Source: Planctomycetaceae bacterium
GTDB lineage: Bacteria; Planctomycetota; Planctomycetia; Pirellulales; UBA1268
Length of the DNA: 48,446 bases
Assembly (NCBI GenBank): GCA_947459185.1
Contig: CANHCU010000014.1
Coordinates: 1 to 48,446 of the forward strand
Direction: 5' to 3'
Positions 25,227 through 33,295 of the stretch are shown piece by piece. The notes under the pieces were generated by a model that saw nothing but the letters and a program-made list of their open reading frames with translations, was not told where the DNA came from and did no database searches. Numbering within the stretch: position 1 is the stretch's first letter; the number at the start of each line of letters is the position of its first letter. Position numbers and translations under genes: made by a program.

Positions 25227-27041
25227 GTGGCCACGGTTCAAACTCCTTCTGTCTCGTCCTTCATGCCGTTGCCGGCGTTTCACGGCACGAAGTCGCCCTT
25301 CTGGCACGGCGGGGCTTTTGCTACGTTCCCCCGCCGCCGCAGTCTGCCAGCAGGGAATCGAGACGTGATCAAGCGACGCCCCATCCGCAACAAGCTCCTG
25401 CTCGGTGGCGCGCTCGTCGGCATCATGGTCGCCGTGCTGTCGGCCAGCAGCTTTCTCGGCGTCTATTCCTACCGGCGACTGGTTCGGTCGCTGAGCTGTC
25501 GGGCGGCCGAGCTGCCCCGCGCCAGCGACTTGAACGCCAGCGTCGGCAGCCTGCGGCTGGCGCATGCCAGGGCGCTCTCGGGGGAGGCTGAGTTCGGACT
25601 GGTTGACATGGTGACTCCAGGTGCGACTGAGGACGACGAGGAGCCGGAGTTCGCAGACACGTTCACCGGGCAGATCGTCCGCACCCGATGGACGCTCGAC
25701 CGCTACTGTGAAGAGTTGGCAGAGGGCGAACCGGACGACATGCCGTTTCCCTTTGGCGACCGGAGCCGCGAACGGGAAACGGCCGTGGGCATCGCGAACT
25801 GCCTCGACACCATCGATGCAATCATCACGCCGGCACCGCCGGCGGCGGACGATGCGGGCGAGGAGGAGAACAGCGTGCCCTGGCAGCGGGGGCGGCTGCT
25901 CGAGAGCGGACCGCACCTCGACCGGCTGGCAGCACTTTCAGCCGCGTTGCCCACGTTTCTGCAGGAGCGTCTCCACGACCTCTCGCGCGAAGTCCGCAGC
26001 GGCTATCGCACGTTGATCGTCACGACCTGGGCCTCGGCCTTGGCGGCCGCGGCGCTTCTGGCGGCACTCGGCGGACTCAGCTACCGCTGGGTGTTTCGGC
26101 CGCTGCGTCTGCTCGGCAACGGGTCTCGGCGGGTGGCAGCGGGCGATTTCGGCTTCCGGCTCAAGATTGATACGAGCGACGAGATGGCGGAACTGGCCGC
26201 CGCGCTCAACGACATGACGGAGCGGTTCGAGGAAATTCGTGACGACTTGGACCGGCAGGTGCAGCTCCGCACCCGCGAGGTGATCCGCAGCGAACAGCTG
26301 GCGAGCGTCGGGTTCCTGGCCGCGGGGGTCGCCCACGAGATCAACAATCCGCTGGCATCGATCGCGATGTGCGCGGAATCGCTTGAGAGCCGGCTGGAGT
26401 CCCTGGCCCCGGGCGACGCCGATGCGCCGATCGTGAAACGCTATCTGGAACTGATTCAGAACGAGGCCTTCCGCTGCAAGGGAATCACCGAGAAACTGCT
26501 CGATTTTTCGCGTCTCGGCGAGGTCCGCCGGCAGGCGACCGCGATGGTGGCGCTTGTCGCCGATGTTGCCGACATGCTGCGGCACGTGGGCCGCTTCGCC
26601 GGCCGCTCGATTGAGATCGAGGAGGGGCCCGACGTGTTGGTGATGGTCAATCCGCAGGAGATCAAGCAGGTGGTCCTCAACCTGCTCGTCAACGCGTTTG
26701 ACTCGATCGATGGGGCTGGGCATGTCCGCGTGGGCGTGCGGCGGAGCGGCAACGAGGCGGTGCTGACGATCACTGACGATGGCTGTGGCATGACGGAAGA
26801 GGTGCTCGAACACCTGTTTGAGCCGTTCTTCACCCGACGGCGTTCGGGGCAGGGGACGGGGCTCGGGCTGTCGATCGTCCATCGCATCATCGCTGACCAT
26901 GGCGGCAGGATCGCAGCCTCGAGCACCGGGGCCGGACAGGGCTCGACGTTCCGGGTCATGCTGCCGCTGGCGGCCGTGGGCGATGCCGCCGTGCCCCAGA
27001 GCCCACCTCCAGCCACCGACCAGCATGCCCACGCCGCCTAA
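25227..27041 (+). CDS. Sensor histidine kinase with HAMP domain
   Basis: 604 residues from the GTG at 25227 (AAGG about 10 nt upstream); an ATG at 25263 and a GTG at 25365, which gives the start IKRRPIRNKLLLGG usual in relatives, are alternatives. Membrane segments are at about 57-80 and 263-290, enclosing a periplasmic sensor region of about 180 residues that is acidic in places. HAMP follows at about 290-340, then the H-box GVAHEINNPLASI (His about 370), N-box LLVNAFDSI, G1 DDGCGM and G2 GQGTGLGLSIV. It is an orthodox kinase with the NtrB-like H-box type and should phosphorylate the response regulator encoded 21 nt downstream. The signal is unknown. Confidence 0.95.
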   Translation: MATVQTPSVSSFMPLPAFHGTKSPFWHGGAFATFPRRRSLPAGNRDVIKRRPIRNKLLLGGALVGIMVAVLSASSFLGVYSYRRLVRSLSCRAAELPRASDLNASVGSLRLAHARALSGEAEFGLVDMVTPGATEDDEEPEFADTFTGQIVRTRWTLDRYCEELAEGEPDDMPFPFGDRSRERETAVGIANCLDTIDAIITPAPPAADDAGEEENSVPWQRGRLLESGPHLDRLAALSAALPTFLQERLHDLSREVRSGYRTLIVTTWASALAAAALLAALGGLSYRWVFRPLRLLGNGSRRVAAGDFGFRLKIDTSDEMAELAAALNDMTERFEEIRDDLDRQVQLRTREVIRSEQLASVGFLAAGVAHEINNPLASIAMCAESLESRLESLAPGDADAPIVKRYLELIQNEAFRCKGITEKLLDFSRLGEVRRQATAMVALVADVADMLRHVGRFAGRSIEIEEGPDVLVMVNPQEIKQVVLNLLVNAFDSIDGAGHVRVGVRRSGNEAVLTITDDGCGMTEEVLEHLFEPFFTRRRSGQGTGLGLSIVHRIIADHGGRIAASSTGAGQGSTFRVMLPLAAVGDAAVPQSPPPATDQHAHAA

Positions 27042-27062
27042 CGCCCATCCGGGAGGTTTGCC

Positions 27063-28508
27063 ATGAAACAGCACGTCAGGCCGATGCGAATCCTGTTTGC
27101 CGACGACGAAACCTCGATCCAGGAATTGATGCGTATTGAGCTGCCGCGGCTGGGCCACGAGGCGACGGTCTGCCCTGACGGCCGCACGGCGCTTGCCGCT
27201 CTCGATCGCACCTCCTACGACTGCGTGATCGTCGATCTCGACATGCCAGGCGTGGGCGGGCTCGAAGTGATCGCGCGGGTGCGGGAGACATCGGCCGACA
27301 CGGAGACCGTGATCATCACCGGCAAGTCATCGCTCGAGAGTGCGGTGGCGGCGGTTCGGCAGGGGGTCTTTGACTACCTCACCAAGCCGTGCAAATTGGC
27401 CGAGATTCAGGCCGTGCTCGAGCGGGTGCGAAAGAAGCGGGAGCTGACGAGCCGGCTGCGGGCGCTCGAACGCCGCGTCCGTCGGGCCGAGGGCACGAGC
27501 CAACTCGTGGGCGCATCTTCGGGATTGGCACGGGTGCGGCGACTGGTTGCCCGCGTGGCGGCGAGCGATGCAAACGTGCTCATCCGCGGCGAGACAGGCA
27601 CGGGCAAGGAACTGGTGGCCAGGGCCATCCACGACGGCAGTCCTCGGGCTGGGGGGCCGCTGGTGGCGGTCAATTGCGGCGCGCTGCCCGAGCATCTGGT
27701 GGAGAGTGAGCTGTTTGGCCATCGCAAGGGTGCCTTCACCGGGGCTGATGAGCACCGGGCCGGGCTCTTCGAGGTGGCCGACGGCGGCACGCTCTTCCTC
27801 GATGAAATCGGCGAGCTTCCCAAGCAGTTGCAGTCACGGCTGCTGCGGGCGCTGGAGAGCGGCGAAATCCGCCGCGTGGGCGACAACCAGCCGATCACGG
27901 TCGATGTGCGGGTCGTCTGCGCCACGCACCGCTCCCTGGAGGAGATGGTGGCCGCCGGGGAGTTCCGCGAGGATCTGCTGTTTCGAATCAATACGTTCGA
28001 GATCGCGATTCCGCCGCTGCGGGAACGGATCGACGACCTGCCGGAGTTGGTGCGGCACTTCGTGCGGAAGGCAAGACCGCAGACGCCGCCCGATGCCGAG
28101 GTCGCGATGCCAGAGGTGTTTGCGGCGCTCGCCCACCATCGCTGGCCGGGCAACATCCGCGAATTGGCCAACGTGATCGAGCACGCGCTGGTGCTCTGCG
28201 ATGACCTGCCGCTGTCGGTTGAGCATCTGCCGGCGCGGCTGGGGGCCTCACTTCTCCAGACCGCAGCACTCACGAAGCCCGTCGCCGGACCGAACTCCGA
28301 GCCCACGGGTAACGCAGTTGCGTCACCCGTCGCCACCACGCCACCACGCAAGCCCGAAAGCCTTCGCGATCTGGAGATGCGGGCAATCCTCGAGGGGCTT
28401 GAACGCAACCACGGCAACAAGGTCCGCACGGCCGAAGAACTCGGCATCAGTCTCAAGACGCTCTACAACAAACTGCATCAACTGCAGGAAGCGGCGCCAG
28501 TGGCCTGA
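27063..28508 (+). CDS. Sigma-54-interacting response regulator (NtrC type)
   Basis: 481 residues from the ATG at 27063, with GGGAGG upstream. The receiver domain has Asp58 in IVDLDMPG and Lys at about 109 (YLTKPCK). The AAA+ domain has Walker A GETGTGKE (about 176-183), the sigma-54 contact loop GAFTGA (about 223), GGTLFLDEIGELP and the arginine region RINTFEIAIPPLRER. The C-terminus has a Fis-type helix-turn-helix (VRTAEELGISLKTLYNKL, about 457-474). It activates sigma-54 promoters after phosphorylation by the kinase encoded just upstream. No sigma-54 promoter was recognised within this window, so its targets probably lie elsewhere. Confidence 0.96.
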   Translation: MKQHVRPMRILFADDETSIQELMRIELPRLGHEATVCPDGRTALAALDRTSYDCVIVDLDMPGVGGLEVIARVRETSADTETVIITGKSSLESAVAAVRQGVFDYLTKPCKLAEIQAVLERVRKKRELTSRLRALERRVRRAEGTSQLVGASSGLARVRRLVARVAASDANVLIRGETGTGKELVARAIHDGSPRAGGPLVAVNCGALPEHLVESELFGHRKGAFTGADEHRAGLFEVADGGTLFLDEIGELPKQLQSRLLRALESGEIRRVGDNQPITVDVRVVCATHRSLEEMVAAGEFREDLLFRINTFEIAIPPLRERIDDLPELVRHFVRKARPQTPPDAEVAMPEVFAALAHHRWPGNIRELANVIEHALVLCDDLPLSVEHLPARLGASLLQTAALTKPVAGPNSEPTGNAVASPVATTPPRKPESLRDLEMRAILEGLERNHGNKVRTAEELGISLKTLYNKLHQLQEAAPVA

Positions 28509-28532
28509 CACGGACAGCACGAAGACAGATCC

Positions 28533-28717
28533 CGTCGCTTGCGCTCAGGGCTTGTATGGACGCATACAAGCCCCCGGCGTGAGCCGGGGGATCGTTGGCA
28601 AGTTCGCCGGCGACCGTTGGTTCCATACAAGCCCCCGGCGTGAGCCGGGGGATCGTTGGCAAGTTCGCCGGCGACCGTTGGTTCCATACAAGCCCCCGGC
28701 GTGAGCCGGGGGATCGT
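28533..28717. repeat. REP-like element and 61-bp tandem hairpin repeat
   Basis: A minus-oriented REP-like copy (28533-28559, ...GCTTGCGCTCAGGGCTTG) faces three plus-oriented copies starting at 28563, 28624 and 28685, each 61 bp apart. The first two are complete and identical, the third stops after about 33 bp. Each unit holds a perfect 8-bp hairpin CCCCCGGC-GTGA-GCCGGGGG and a palindrome TCGCCGGCGA. It fills the gap between the convergent response regulator and lexA genes, so it may be a bidirectional terminator as well as a repeat. Confidence 0.8.
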
Positions 28718-28729
28718 GCCGGAGTTCGG

Positions 28730-29512
28730 CTACCCAGTCTTACGAACCACGCCGACGAGCACGCCGAGCACCCTCGCGTTCTTCACATAGATCGGCTTCA
28801 TCCCAGCATTGGCCGGCTGCAGGCGGATGCGATCGCGTTCCGGAAACCAGTGCTTCAGAGTGGCCTCGCCGTCCTCCGTCTGGGCCACCACGATGTCGCC
28901 GGAATGCGCGGTCTGCTTCTTCTGAATCACCACCCAGTCGCCATCGGCGATTTGGGCGTCGATCATCGAATCCCCCATCACCTTGAGCACAAAGTGATTG
29001 TCACGCTTGAAGAGGGTTTCGAAGTCGATCCGCTCGCTCTGCTCCTCGGCCGGTCGCAGCGTGCCGGCCGCTACCAAGCCTGCTAGGGGCAGCCCGCGGA
29101 GATGGGCCGGTTCCGCCACCAGTTCGATCGCCCGCGACATGTTTTTGCCGCGGGTGATCAGTCCCTTCCGCTCGAGCGCCTTGAGATGACAGACCACGCC
29201 GTTCGGTGAGCGGATCTTGAAGGCCGTGCCGATCTCGCGGACCGTCGGACCGTAGCCGCGAGAATGAATCTTGTCGCGGATGAATGAGTAAATCTCCATT
29301 TGACGCTCGGTCGGTGCATCCTCACCGTCGACGGCGGTGCCGTCTGCCGTCCTGCCCGGGAAGCTTTTTTGAAGCAAGCCGTTTTGGAGCGAGGCCACGC
29401 TCCGGAGCGCCGCGGCTGAGGCGACGGGCCGTTTTCCGGCCGATTTGCCTGCAGCAGCGCGTTGAACAGAGGCCTTCTTGGACGACGTTTTGCCGGCGAG
29501 GGTTTTGGACAT
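28730..29512 (-). CDS. lexA: LexA repressor with long N-terminal extension
   Basis: 260 residues from the ATG at 29512. The winged helix DNA-binding domain starts near residue 67 (APTERQMEIYSFIRDKI, GPTVREIGTAFKI, NGVVCHLKALERKGLI). The cleavage site is Ala149-Gly150 (LVAAGTL) and the serine protease dyad is Ser182 (GDSMID) and Lys220 (GEATLKHW), all intact, so RecA-stimulated self-cleavage should work. Residues 1-66 form a Lys/Ala-rich tail absent from typical LexA (about 200 residues). It represses SOS genes. It is divergent from sppA; a direct repeat of GAACTG in that gap may be its operator. Confidence 0.95.
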   Translation of the reverse strand: MSKTLAGKTSSKKASVQRAAAGKSAGKRPVASAAALRSVASLQNGLLQKSFPGRTADGTAVDGEDAPTERQMEIYSFIRDKIHSRGYGPTVREIGTAFKIRSPNGVVCHLKALERKGLITRGKNMSRAIELVAEPAHLRGLPLAGLVAAGTLRPAEEQSERIDFETLFKRDNHFVLKVMGDSMIDAQIADGDWVVIQKKQTAHSGDIVVAQTEDGEATLKHWFPERDRIRLQPANAGMKPIYVKNARVLGVLVGVVRKTG

Positions 29513-29554
29513 GTGTGTCGAGCGGTGACGACGCTTTCCTTGGGGTGTTGTGGT

Positions 29555-29580
29555 GAACTGGTGTATGATCGGGAGAACTG
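29555..29580. promoter_or_regulatory. GAACTG direct repeat, candidate LexA operator
   Basis: GAACTG occurs at 29555-29560 and again at 29575-29580, a period of exactly 20 bp (about two helical turns), in the lexA/sppA divergent gap. On the lexA strand this is GTTC-N16-GTTC. Direct GTTC repeats are LexA sites in alphaproteobacteria (with N7); whether this longer spacing is used here is an inference. Confidence 0.35.
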
Positions 29581-29700
29581 ACGAATACCTCCGCCAACGG
29601 CAGAGTGTCGCAGTCTTTCGAGTGTGTGGACGCCAGTATCTTACTATACGGCCGTTCATTTTCAAGTCCTCTGGCAAGACTTTCTGGGAGCTGCACCACC

Positions 29701-31680
29701 ATGCATCGTTTGAGTGGCCTTTCGAGCCCGGTCGGTACCTTCCGTCGTGCCCCTGTTTTTGCCGTTGGTTTCCTCTCCGCCCTGCTGCTGGCCGCGGTAG
29801 CGATGCCTCTGGCGGCTGTCCACGCGCAGACGGCGGTCGCTGAGCCTGCGGGCCAGGTGGGCAAGGCGGCCGACAAAGACGCCAAAGAGACAAAAGACGC
29901 CAAGGCTACCGACAAGCAGGCCAAGAAGAAGTCGCCTGTGATCGCCCAGATCACCCTGGCCGGGTCGATCCCCGACGGGGTCGGCCAGGGTGGGCTCTTG
30001 GCTGATGTGTCGCCGCACCTGCACCGTCTCGTCGAGCGGCTCGACAAGGCCGCAGCCGATTCACGGGTGAAGGGGGTGGTGCTGTCGATCGAATCGCCGT
30101 CCATCGGTCGTGGACGCGCTGAGGAACTGCGGGCAGCAATCGGCAGGATCCGCAAGGCCGGCAAGCCGGTGGCCGCTCATCTCGTTGGAAGCGATCCGGT
30201 TCATTACGTGGTGGCCTCGGCCTGCGACACGGTGTCGATGCCGCCGGCGGCCACGCTCGAGATCACGGGTGTGCGGACGGAGGTGACCTTCTTCAAGGCG
30301 ATGCTCGACACGCTCGGCGTCGATGCCGAGATCCTGCAGGTGGGAGAGTTCAAGGGAGCGGGCGAGCCGCTCACGCGGACGAGTATGAGCCCGCAGCTCC
30401 GTGCCCAATACGAGGAGTTCGTCGGGGATCTTTACGAGCAACTCGTCGAGCGCATCGCCGCCGATCGGAAGCTGCCCGCGAATGAGGTTCGCACGCTGAT
30501 CGACACCGGTGTGTTCACGCCCGAGGCGGCTGTCAAGGCGAAGCTCATCGATGCCGTGGCCTACGAGGATGAGGTGATCAGCGGCCTGGCCGGCCGTCTG
30601 AAGCTCGACGAGCCGAAGGTGGCCCGTGACTATGCCGAACAGAAAATGGACAACGATTTCTCCGGCGTCGGCGGGCTCGTGAAGCTCGTCGAACTGCTTT
30701 CGGGCCAAAAGCAGGCTGCAGCTGCAGGCAAGGACAGGCAGGTCGCCATCATCTATCTCACGGGGGAGATCAAGGAAGGGAAGGGTAAGGACGAGCTTCT
30801 CGCCGGCGGGTCGGCCGGATCCGACAGCGTCATCGAGGCGATTCGGGATGCGGCGAAAGACGACAAGGTGGCGGCGATCGTGCTGCGGATCGATTCGCCC
30901 GGCGGGTCGGCGCTCGCCAGCGATCTGATCTGGCGTGAGGCGGAGCGAACGACGAAGCCGGTGGTGGCGAGCCTTGGGGACACTGCGGCCAGTGGCGGCT
31001 ATTACGTGGCGGTCGCGGCCGACAAGATCGTGGCAGCCCCTGGCACGCTCACGGGATCGATTGGCGTGGTGGGCGGTAAGATCGCCGTCGGCAAGGCCCT
31101 CGAGAAATATGGCGTGCATACCGACGTCGTGTCCAAGGGCCGCAATGCCGGCTGGCTCTCGATGCAGACGCCTTTTACCGAGCAGGAGCGGGAGGTGTTT
31201 CTGGCGACGATGAGAGATGTCTACCGGCTGTTCACGTCGAAGGTGGCCGCCGGCCGCAAGCTCGACATGGAAACCATCGGCAAGCTCGCTGAGGGCCGCG
31301 TCTTCACCGGTCGGATGGCGAAGGACCTTGGGCTTGTAGACCGGCTGGGCACGCTTGACGACGCCATCGACGAGGCGAAGAAGCTGGCGGGGATCGGCGC
31401 AGACGAGGCGATCGAGCGGGTGCTTCTGCCGGAGCCCCGAGGGCTCTTCGACGACCTCTTCGGCATGGCCGGCGACGCGGCCCCGATGGCGCGGCTTGCG
31501 GGGGCTGGGGCTGCCCCGGGCTCGAGCTTCGCCCGCGAGGCTCTCCTGCGGGCAGCGCTGCTGGCCCGGATGGCCGGTGTGCCTGGGCTCGAAGGGCTGG
31601 CCGCCGAGGCCGATGCGCTCGTGCAACTCTCGTCGGGCCGCCCGCTGATGATGCTGCCGATGCGGGTGCGGGTGCGGTAG
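29701..31680 (+). CDS. sppA: Signal peptide peptidase SppA (67K type)
   Basis: 659 residues from the ATG at 29701; frame-extending codons upstream to 29605 lie in the promoter region. It has a signal anchor (about 17-42) and a Lys/Ala-rich linker (about 55-78). It has the two-domain plan of the long SppA proteins: the general-base Lys218 in VGEFKGAGEPLTR (N-domain) and nucleophile Ser431 in GDTAASGGYYVA (C-domain). It digests signal peptides left in the inner membrane. Following residue about 580 is a proline/alanine-rich extension of unknown role. A TACTAT near 29642 could be its -10, with no clear -35. Confidence 0.94.
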   Translation: MHRLSGLSSPVGTFRRAPVFAVGFLSALLLAAVAMPLAAVHAQTAVAEPAGQVGKAADKDAKETKDAKATDKQAKKKSPVIAQITLAGSIPDGVGQGGLLADVSPHLHRLVERLDKAAADSRVKGVVLSIESPSIGRGRAEELRAAIGRIRKAGKPVAAHLVGSDPVHYVVASACDTVSMPPAATLEITGVRTEVTFFKAMLDTLGVDAEILQVGEFKGAGEPLTRTSMSPQLRAQYEEFVGDLYEQLVERIAADRKLPANEVRTLIDTGVFTPEAAVKAKLIDAVAYEDEVISGLAGRLKLDEPKVARDYAEQKMDNDFSGVGGLVKLVELLSGQKQAAAAGKDRQVAIIYLTGEIKEGKGKDELLAGGSAGSDSVIEAIRDAAKDDKVAAIVLRIDSPGGSALASDLIWREAERTTKPVVASLGDTAASGGYYVAVAADKIVAAPGTLTGSIGVVGGKIAVGKALEKYGVHTDVVSKGRNAGWLSMQTPFTEQEREVFLATMRDVYRLFTSKVAAGRKLDMETIGKLAEGRVFTGRMAKDLGLVDRLGTLDDAIDEAKKLAGIGADEAIERVLLPEPRGLFDDLFGMAGDAAPMARLAGAGAAPGSSFAREALLRAALLARMAGVPGLEGLAAEADALVQLSSGRPLMMLPMRVRVR

Positions 31681-31695
31681 CGGGCCCCGCGGTCC

Positions 31696-31763
31696 TCTCG
31701 CTCGCGCGTCGGGCTTGTGTGGGAACCACTCTTCATCCAAGCCCGCAGCGCAAGCAAGGGAAT
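31696..31763. repeat. Inverted pair of REP-like elements
   Basis: A minus-oriented copy (31696-31722, containing CGGGCTTGTGTGGG) and a plus-oriented copy (31736-31763, CCAAGCCCGCAGCGCAAGC then AAGGGAAT) lie between the convergent sppA and split-barrel genes. This is the third such inverted pair in the window. Confidence 0.6.
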
Positions 31764-31807
31764 GCGTGTGGCGGGCCAGTTCGCGTGAAACGCTTCTGCC
31801 GTCGTCG

Positions 31808-32317
31808 CTAGCTCGCGGCACCGCCGACTGCGGCCTGCAGCTGCGCGACAGATACCGTCATCGCGCGGGCGAAGCCGGCGATGAACCGGGCCGAGCCCGA
31901 GGGCGCAAACGCGACGATCGAAAAGTCGCCGAGTTGGAACCAGTCGGCAGCGAAGGGGAACTTTTCGAGATACGCCTTGGCGAGCTGACGATGGTCAGCA
32001 TGCTCGCGGTCGATGAACGAGGCCACGGCCGGGATCGATACCCGCGGCAACGCCTGCGGTGGCACCGGCTCCGAATCGCTGGTGGCCTCCGGTGCCATGA
32101 TCAGCAGGCAGACCTGTGGTGATTCGAGCATGTCGCGCGTGTGGGCCGACAGCCGGCTCACGTGCGTGACGAAGAGCAGCCTGTCGCCACTCGCGTCGTG
32201 CCAGACGGCGTAAGGTACCATCGACGCAAACGGCAGGCCGTCACGCAGCGTGGCGAGTGAGGCCACGGATTGGCTTCGGATCAACTCACCGAGCAGGAGC
32301 GAAGCGGCAGGATCCAT
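31808..32317 (-). CDS. Split-barrel FMN-binding protein (HugZ/PNPOx-like)
   Basis: 169 residues from the ATG at 32317 (AAGG about 9 nt upstream). The sequence has the split-barrel pattern of the pyridoxamine-5-phosphate-oxidase fold: SVASLATLRDGLPFASMVPYAV (about 15-36), LLFVTHVSRLSAHTRDM (about 46-62) and a C-terminal RFIAGFARAM as in HugZ-type heme oxygenases. The substrate is unknown; heme use is only a family possibility. It starts 10 nt after rpsG and is therefore probably cotranscribed with the ribosomal proteins, an unusual place for this enzyme class. Confidence 0.75.
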   Translation of the reverse strand: MDPAASLLLGELIRSQSVASLATLRDGLPFASMVPYAVWHDASGDRLLFVTHVSRLSAHTRDMLESPQVCLLIMAPEATSDSEPVPPQALPRVSIPAVASFIDREHADHRQLAKAYLEKFPFAADWFQLGDFSIVAFAPSGSARFIAGFARAMTVSVAQLQAAVGGAAS

Positions 32318-32327
32318 GCCGTACGCC

Positions 32328-32798
32328 TTACCAGGCGAAGTGAGCGAACGCCTTGTTGGCGTCGGCCATGCGGTGCACGTTGTCACGCTTGGTCACCGCG
32401 GCACCCTCGCGCTTGTAGGCAGCGATGATCTCCTCGGCGAGTTTCTCGTGCGAGCCACGGCCCTTCTTCTCTCGTACCGCCGAGAGCAGCCAGCGGATCG
32501 CCAGCGACTGCTGCCGGTTGCGGCTGACCTGCATCGGTACCTGGTAGGCGGCACCACCGACACGCTTCGACCTGACCTCGACCGAAGGTTTGATGTTTTC
32601 GATGGCGCGGTTGAAGATCTCGATCGGTTCGGCGTCGGTAATCTTCTGGGAGACGATGTCCATCGCCTTGTAAAAGATGTTTTGAGCGACGCTCTTCTTG
32701 CCGTCTTCCATCAGGCAGTTGACGAACTTGCTCGCCAGCAGCGATCCAAAACGCGGATCGGGGCGAAGTTGCTCACGGCTGGATGTGATATTTCCCAT
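32328..32798 (-). CDS. rpsG: 30S ribosomal protein S7
   Basis: 156 residues, the normal length, alignable throughout ([71 protein letters not shown]). S7 nucleates the 30S head and contacts the exit-site tRNA. It lies 25 nt downstream of rpsL in the usual order, but the downstream neighbours fusA and tuf of the str operon are not present here; a split-barrel protein follows instead. Confidence 0.98.
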   Translation of the reverse strand: MGNITSSREQLRPDPRFGSLLASKFVNCLMEDGKKSVAQNIFYKAMDIVSQKITDAEPIEIFNRAIENIKPSVEVRSKRVGGAAYQVPMQVSRNRQQSLAIRWLLSAVREKKGRGSHEKLAEEIIAAYKREGAAVTKRDNVHRMADANKAFAHFAW

Positions 32799-32823
32799 GG
32801 TTTCTTAACAACTCTTGAGTGAG

Positions 32824-33192
32824 TCAACCCTTCTTGGCACCGTAGAGGCTTCGCGACTGCTTCCGACCCTGCACGCCCAGCGTGTCGAGTGCACCGCGGA
32901 TGATGTGGTAACGAACGCCCGGGAGGTCGCGAACGCGGCCACCACGGATGAGCACGATCGAGTGCTCCTGGAGATTGTGGCCTTCACCCGGGATGTAGAC
33001 GGTGACTTCCTTCTGGTTTGAAAGCCGTACGCGGGCGATCTTCCGAAGAGCCGAGTTCGGCTTCTTGGGCGTCATCGTGCGAACCTGCAGGCAGACGCCG
33101 CGCTTTTGCGGGCAGCGGTCGAGCACGGGCGACTTGGAAAACTTCCGCTTGGGCCGGCGGCGGCTGCGGACGAGTTGGCTGATCGTGGGCAT
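32824..33192 (-). CDS. rpsL: 30S ribosomal protein S12
   Basis: 122 residues. The conserved loop [11 protein letters not shown] gives the wild-type Lys43. At position 88 (numbering as in E. coli, with the start Met) this protein has Arg, [13 protein letters not shown], in place of the usual Lys88. Lys88 to Arg is a known streptomycin-resistance substitution. Asp89, the residue modified by beta-methylthiolation, is kept. S12 controls decoding accuracy. It is the first gene of the operon, and a promoter candidate lies 44 nt upstream. Confidence 0.98.
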   Translation of the reverse strand: MPTISQLVRSRRRPKRKFSKSPVLDRCPQKRGVCLQVRTMTPKKPNSALRKIARVRLSNQKEVTVYIPGEGHNLQEHSIVLIRGGRVRDLPGVRYHIIRGALDTLGVQGRKQSRSLYGAKKG

Positions 33193-33235
33193 AGGCTGAT
33201 GAAGTCACATGTGAGGTTCGGGACGCGAGCCTCCA

Positions 33236-33264
33236 AGAATAACGGAGAATCGACCGTCTCGGAA
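33236..33264 (-). promoter_or_regulatory. Candidate rpsL operon promoter
   Basis: On the minus strand TTCCGA (33264-33259), a 17-nt spacer and TATTCT (33241-33236). The leader is about 40 nt. The -10 is good, the -35 is weak. Confidence 0.4.
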
Positions 33265-33295
33265 GCGGGGTTGCGGAAATCCGCGATTTTCTCGC

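Noticed and set aside
25298-25321. TGGCACG...TTGCT as a sigma-54 promoter for the neighbouring regulator
   Set aside because: The spacing between the GG and GC elements does not fit the fixed -24/-12 distance, and it lies inside the kinase coding frame.
25938-27158. Open frame of 406 codons on the minus strand
   Set aside because: Antisense to the histidine kinase; no domain.
28563-28717. CRISPR-like array
   Set aside because: Repeats abut with no variable spacers and no cas genes are present; it is a tandem hairpin repeat.
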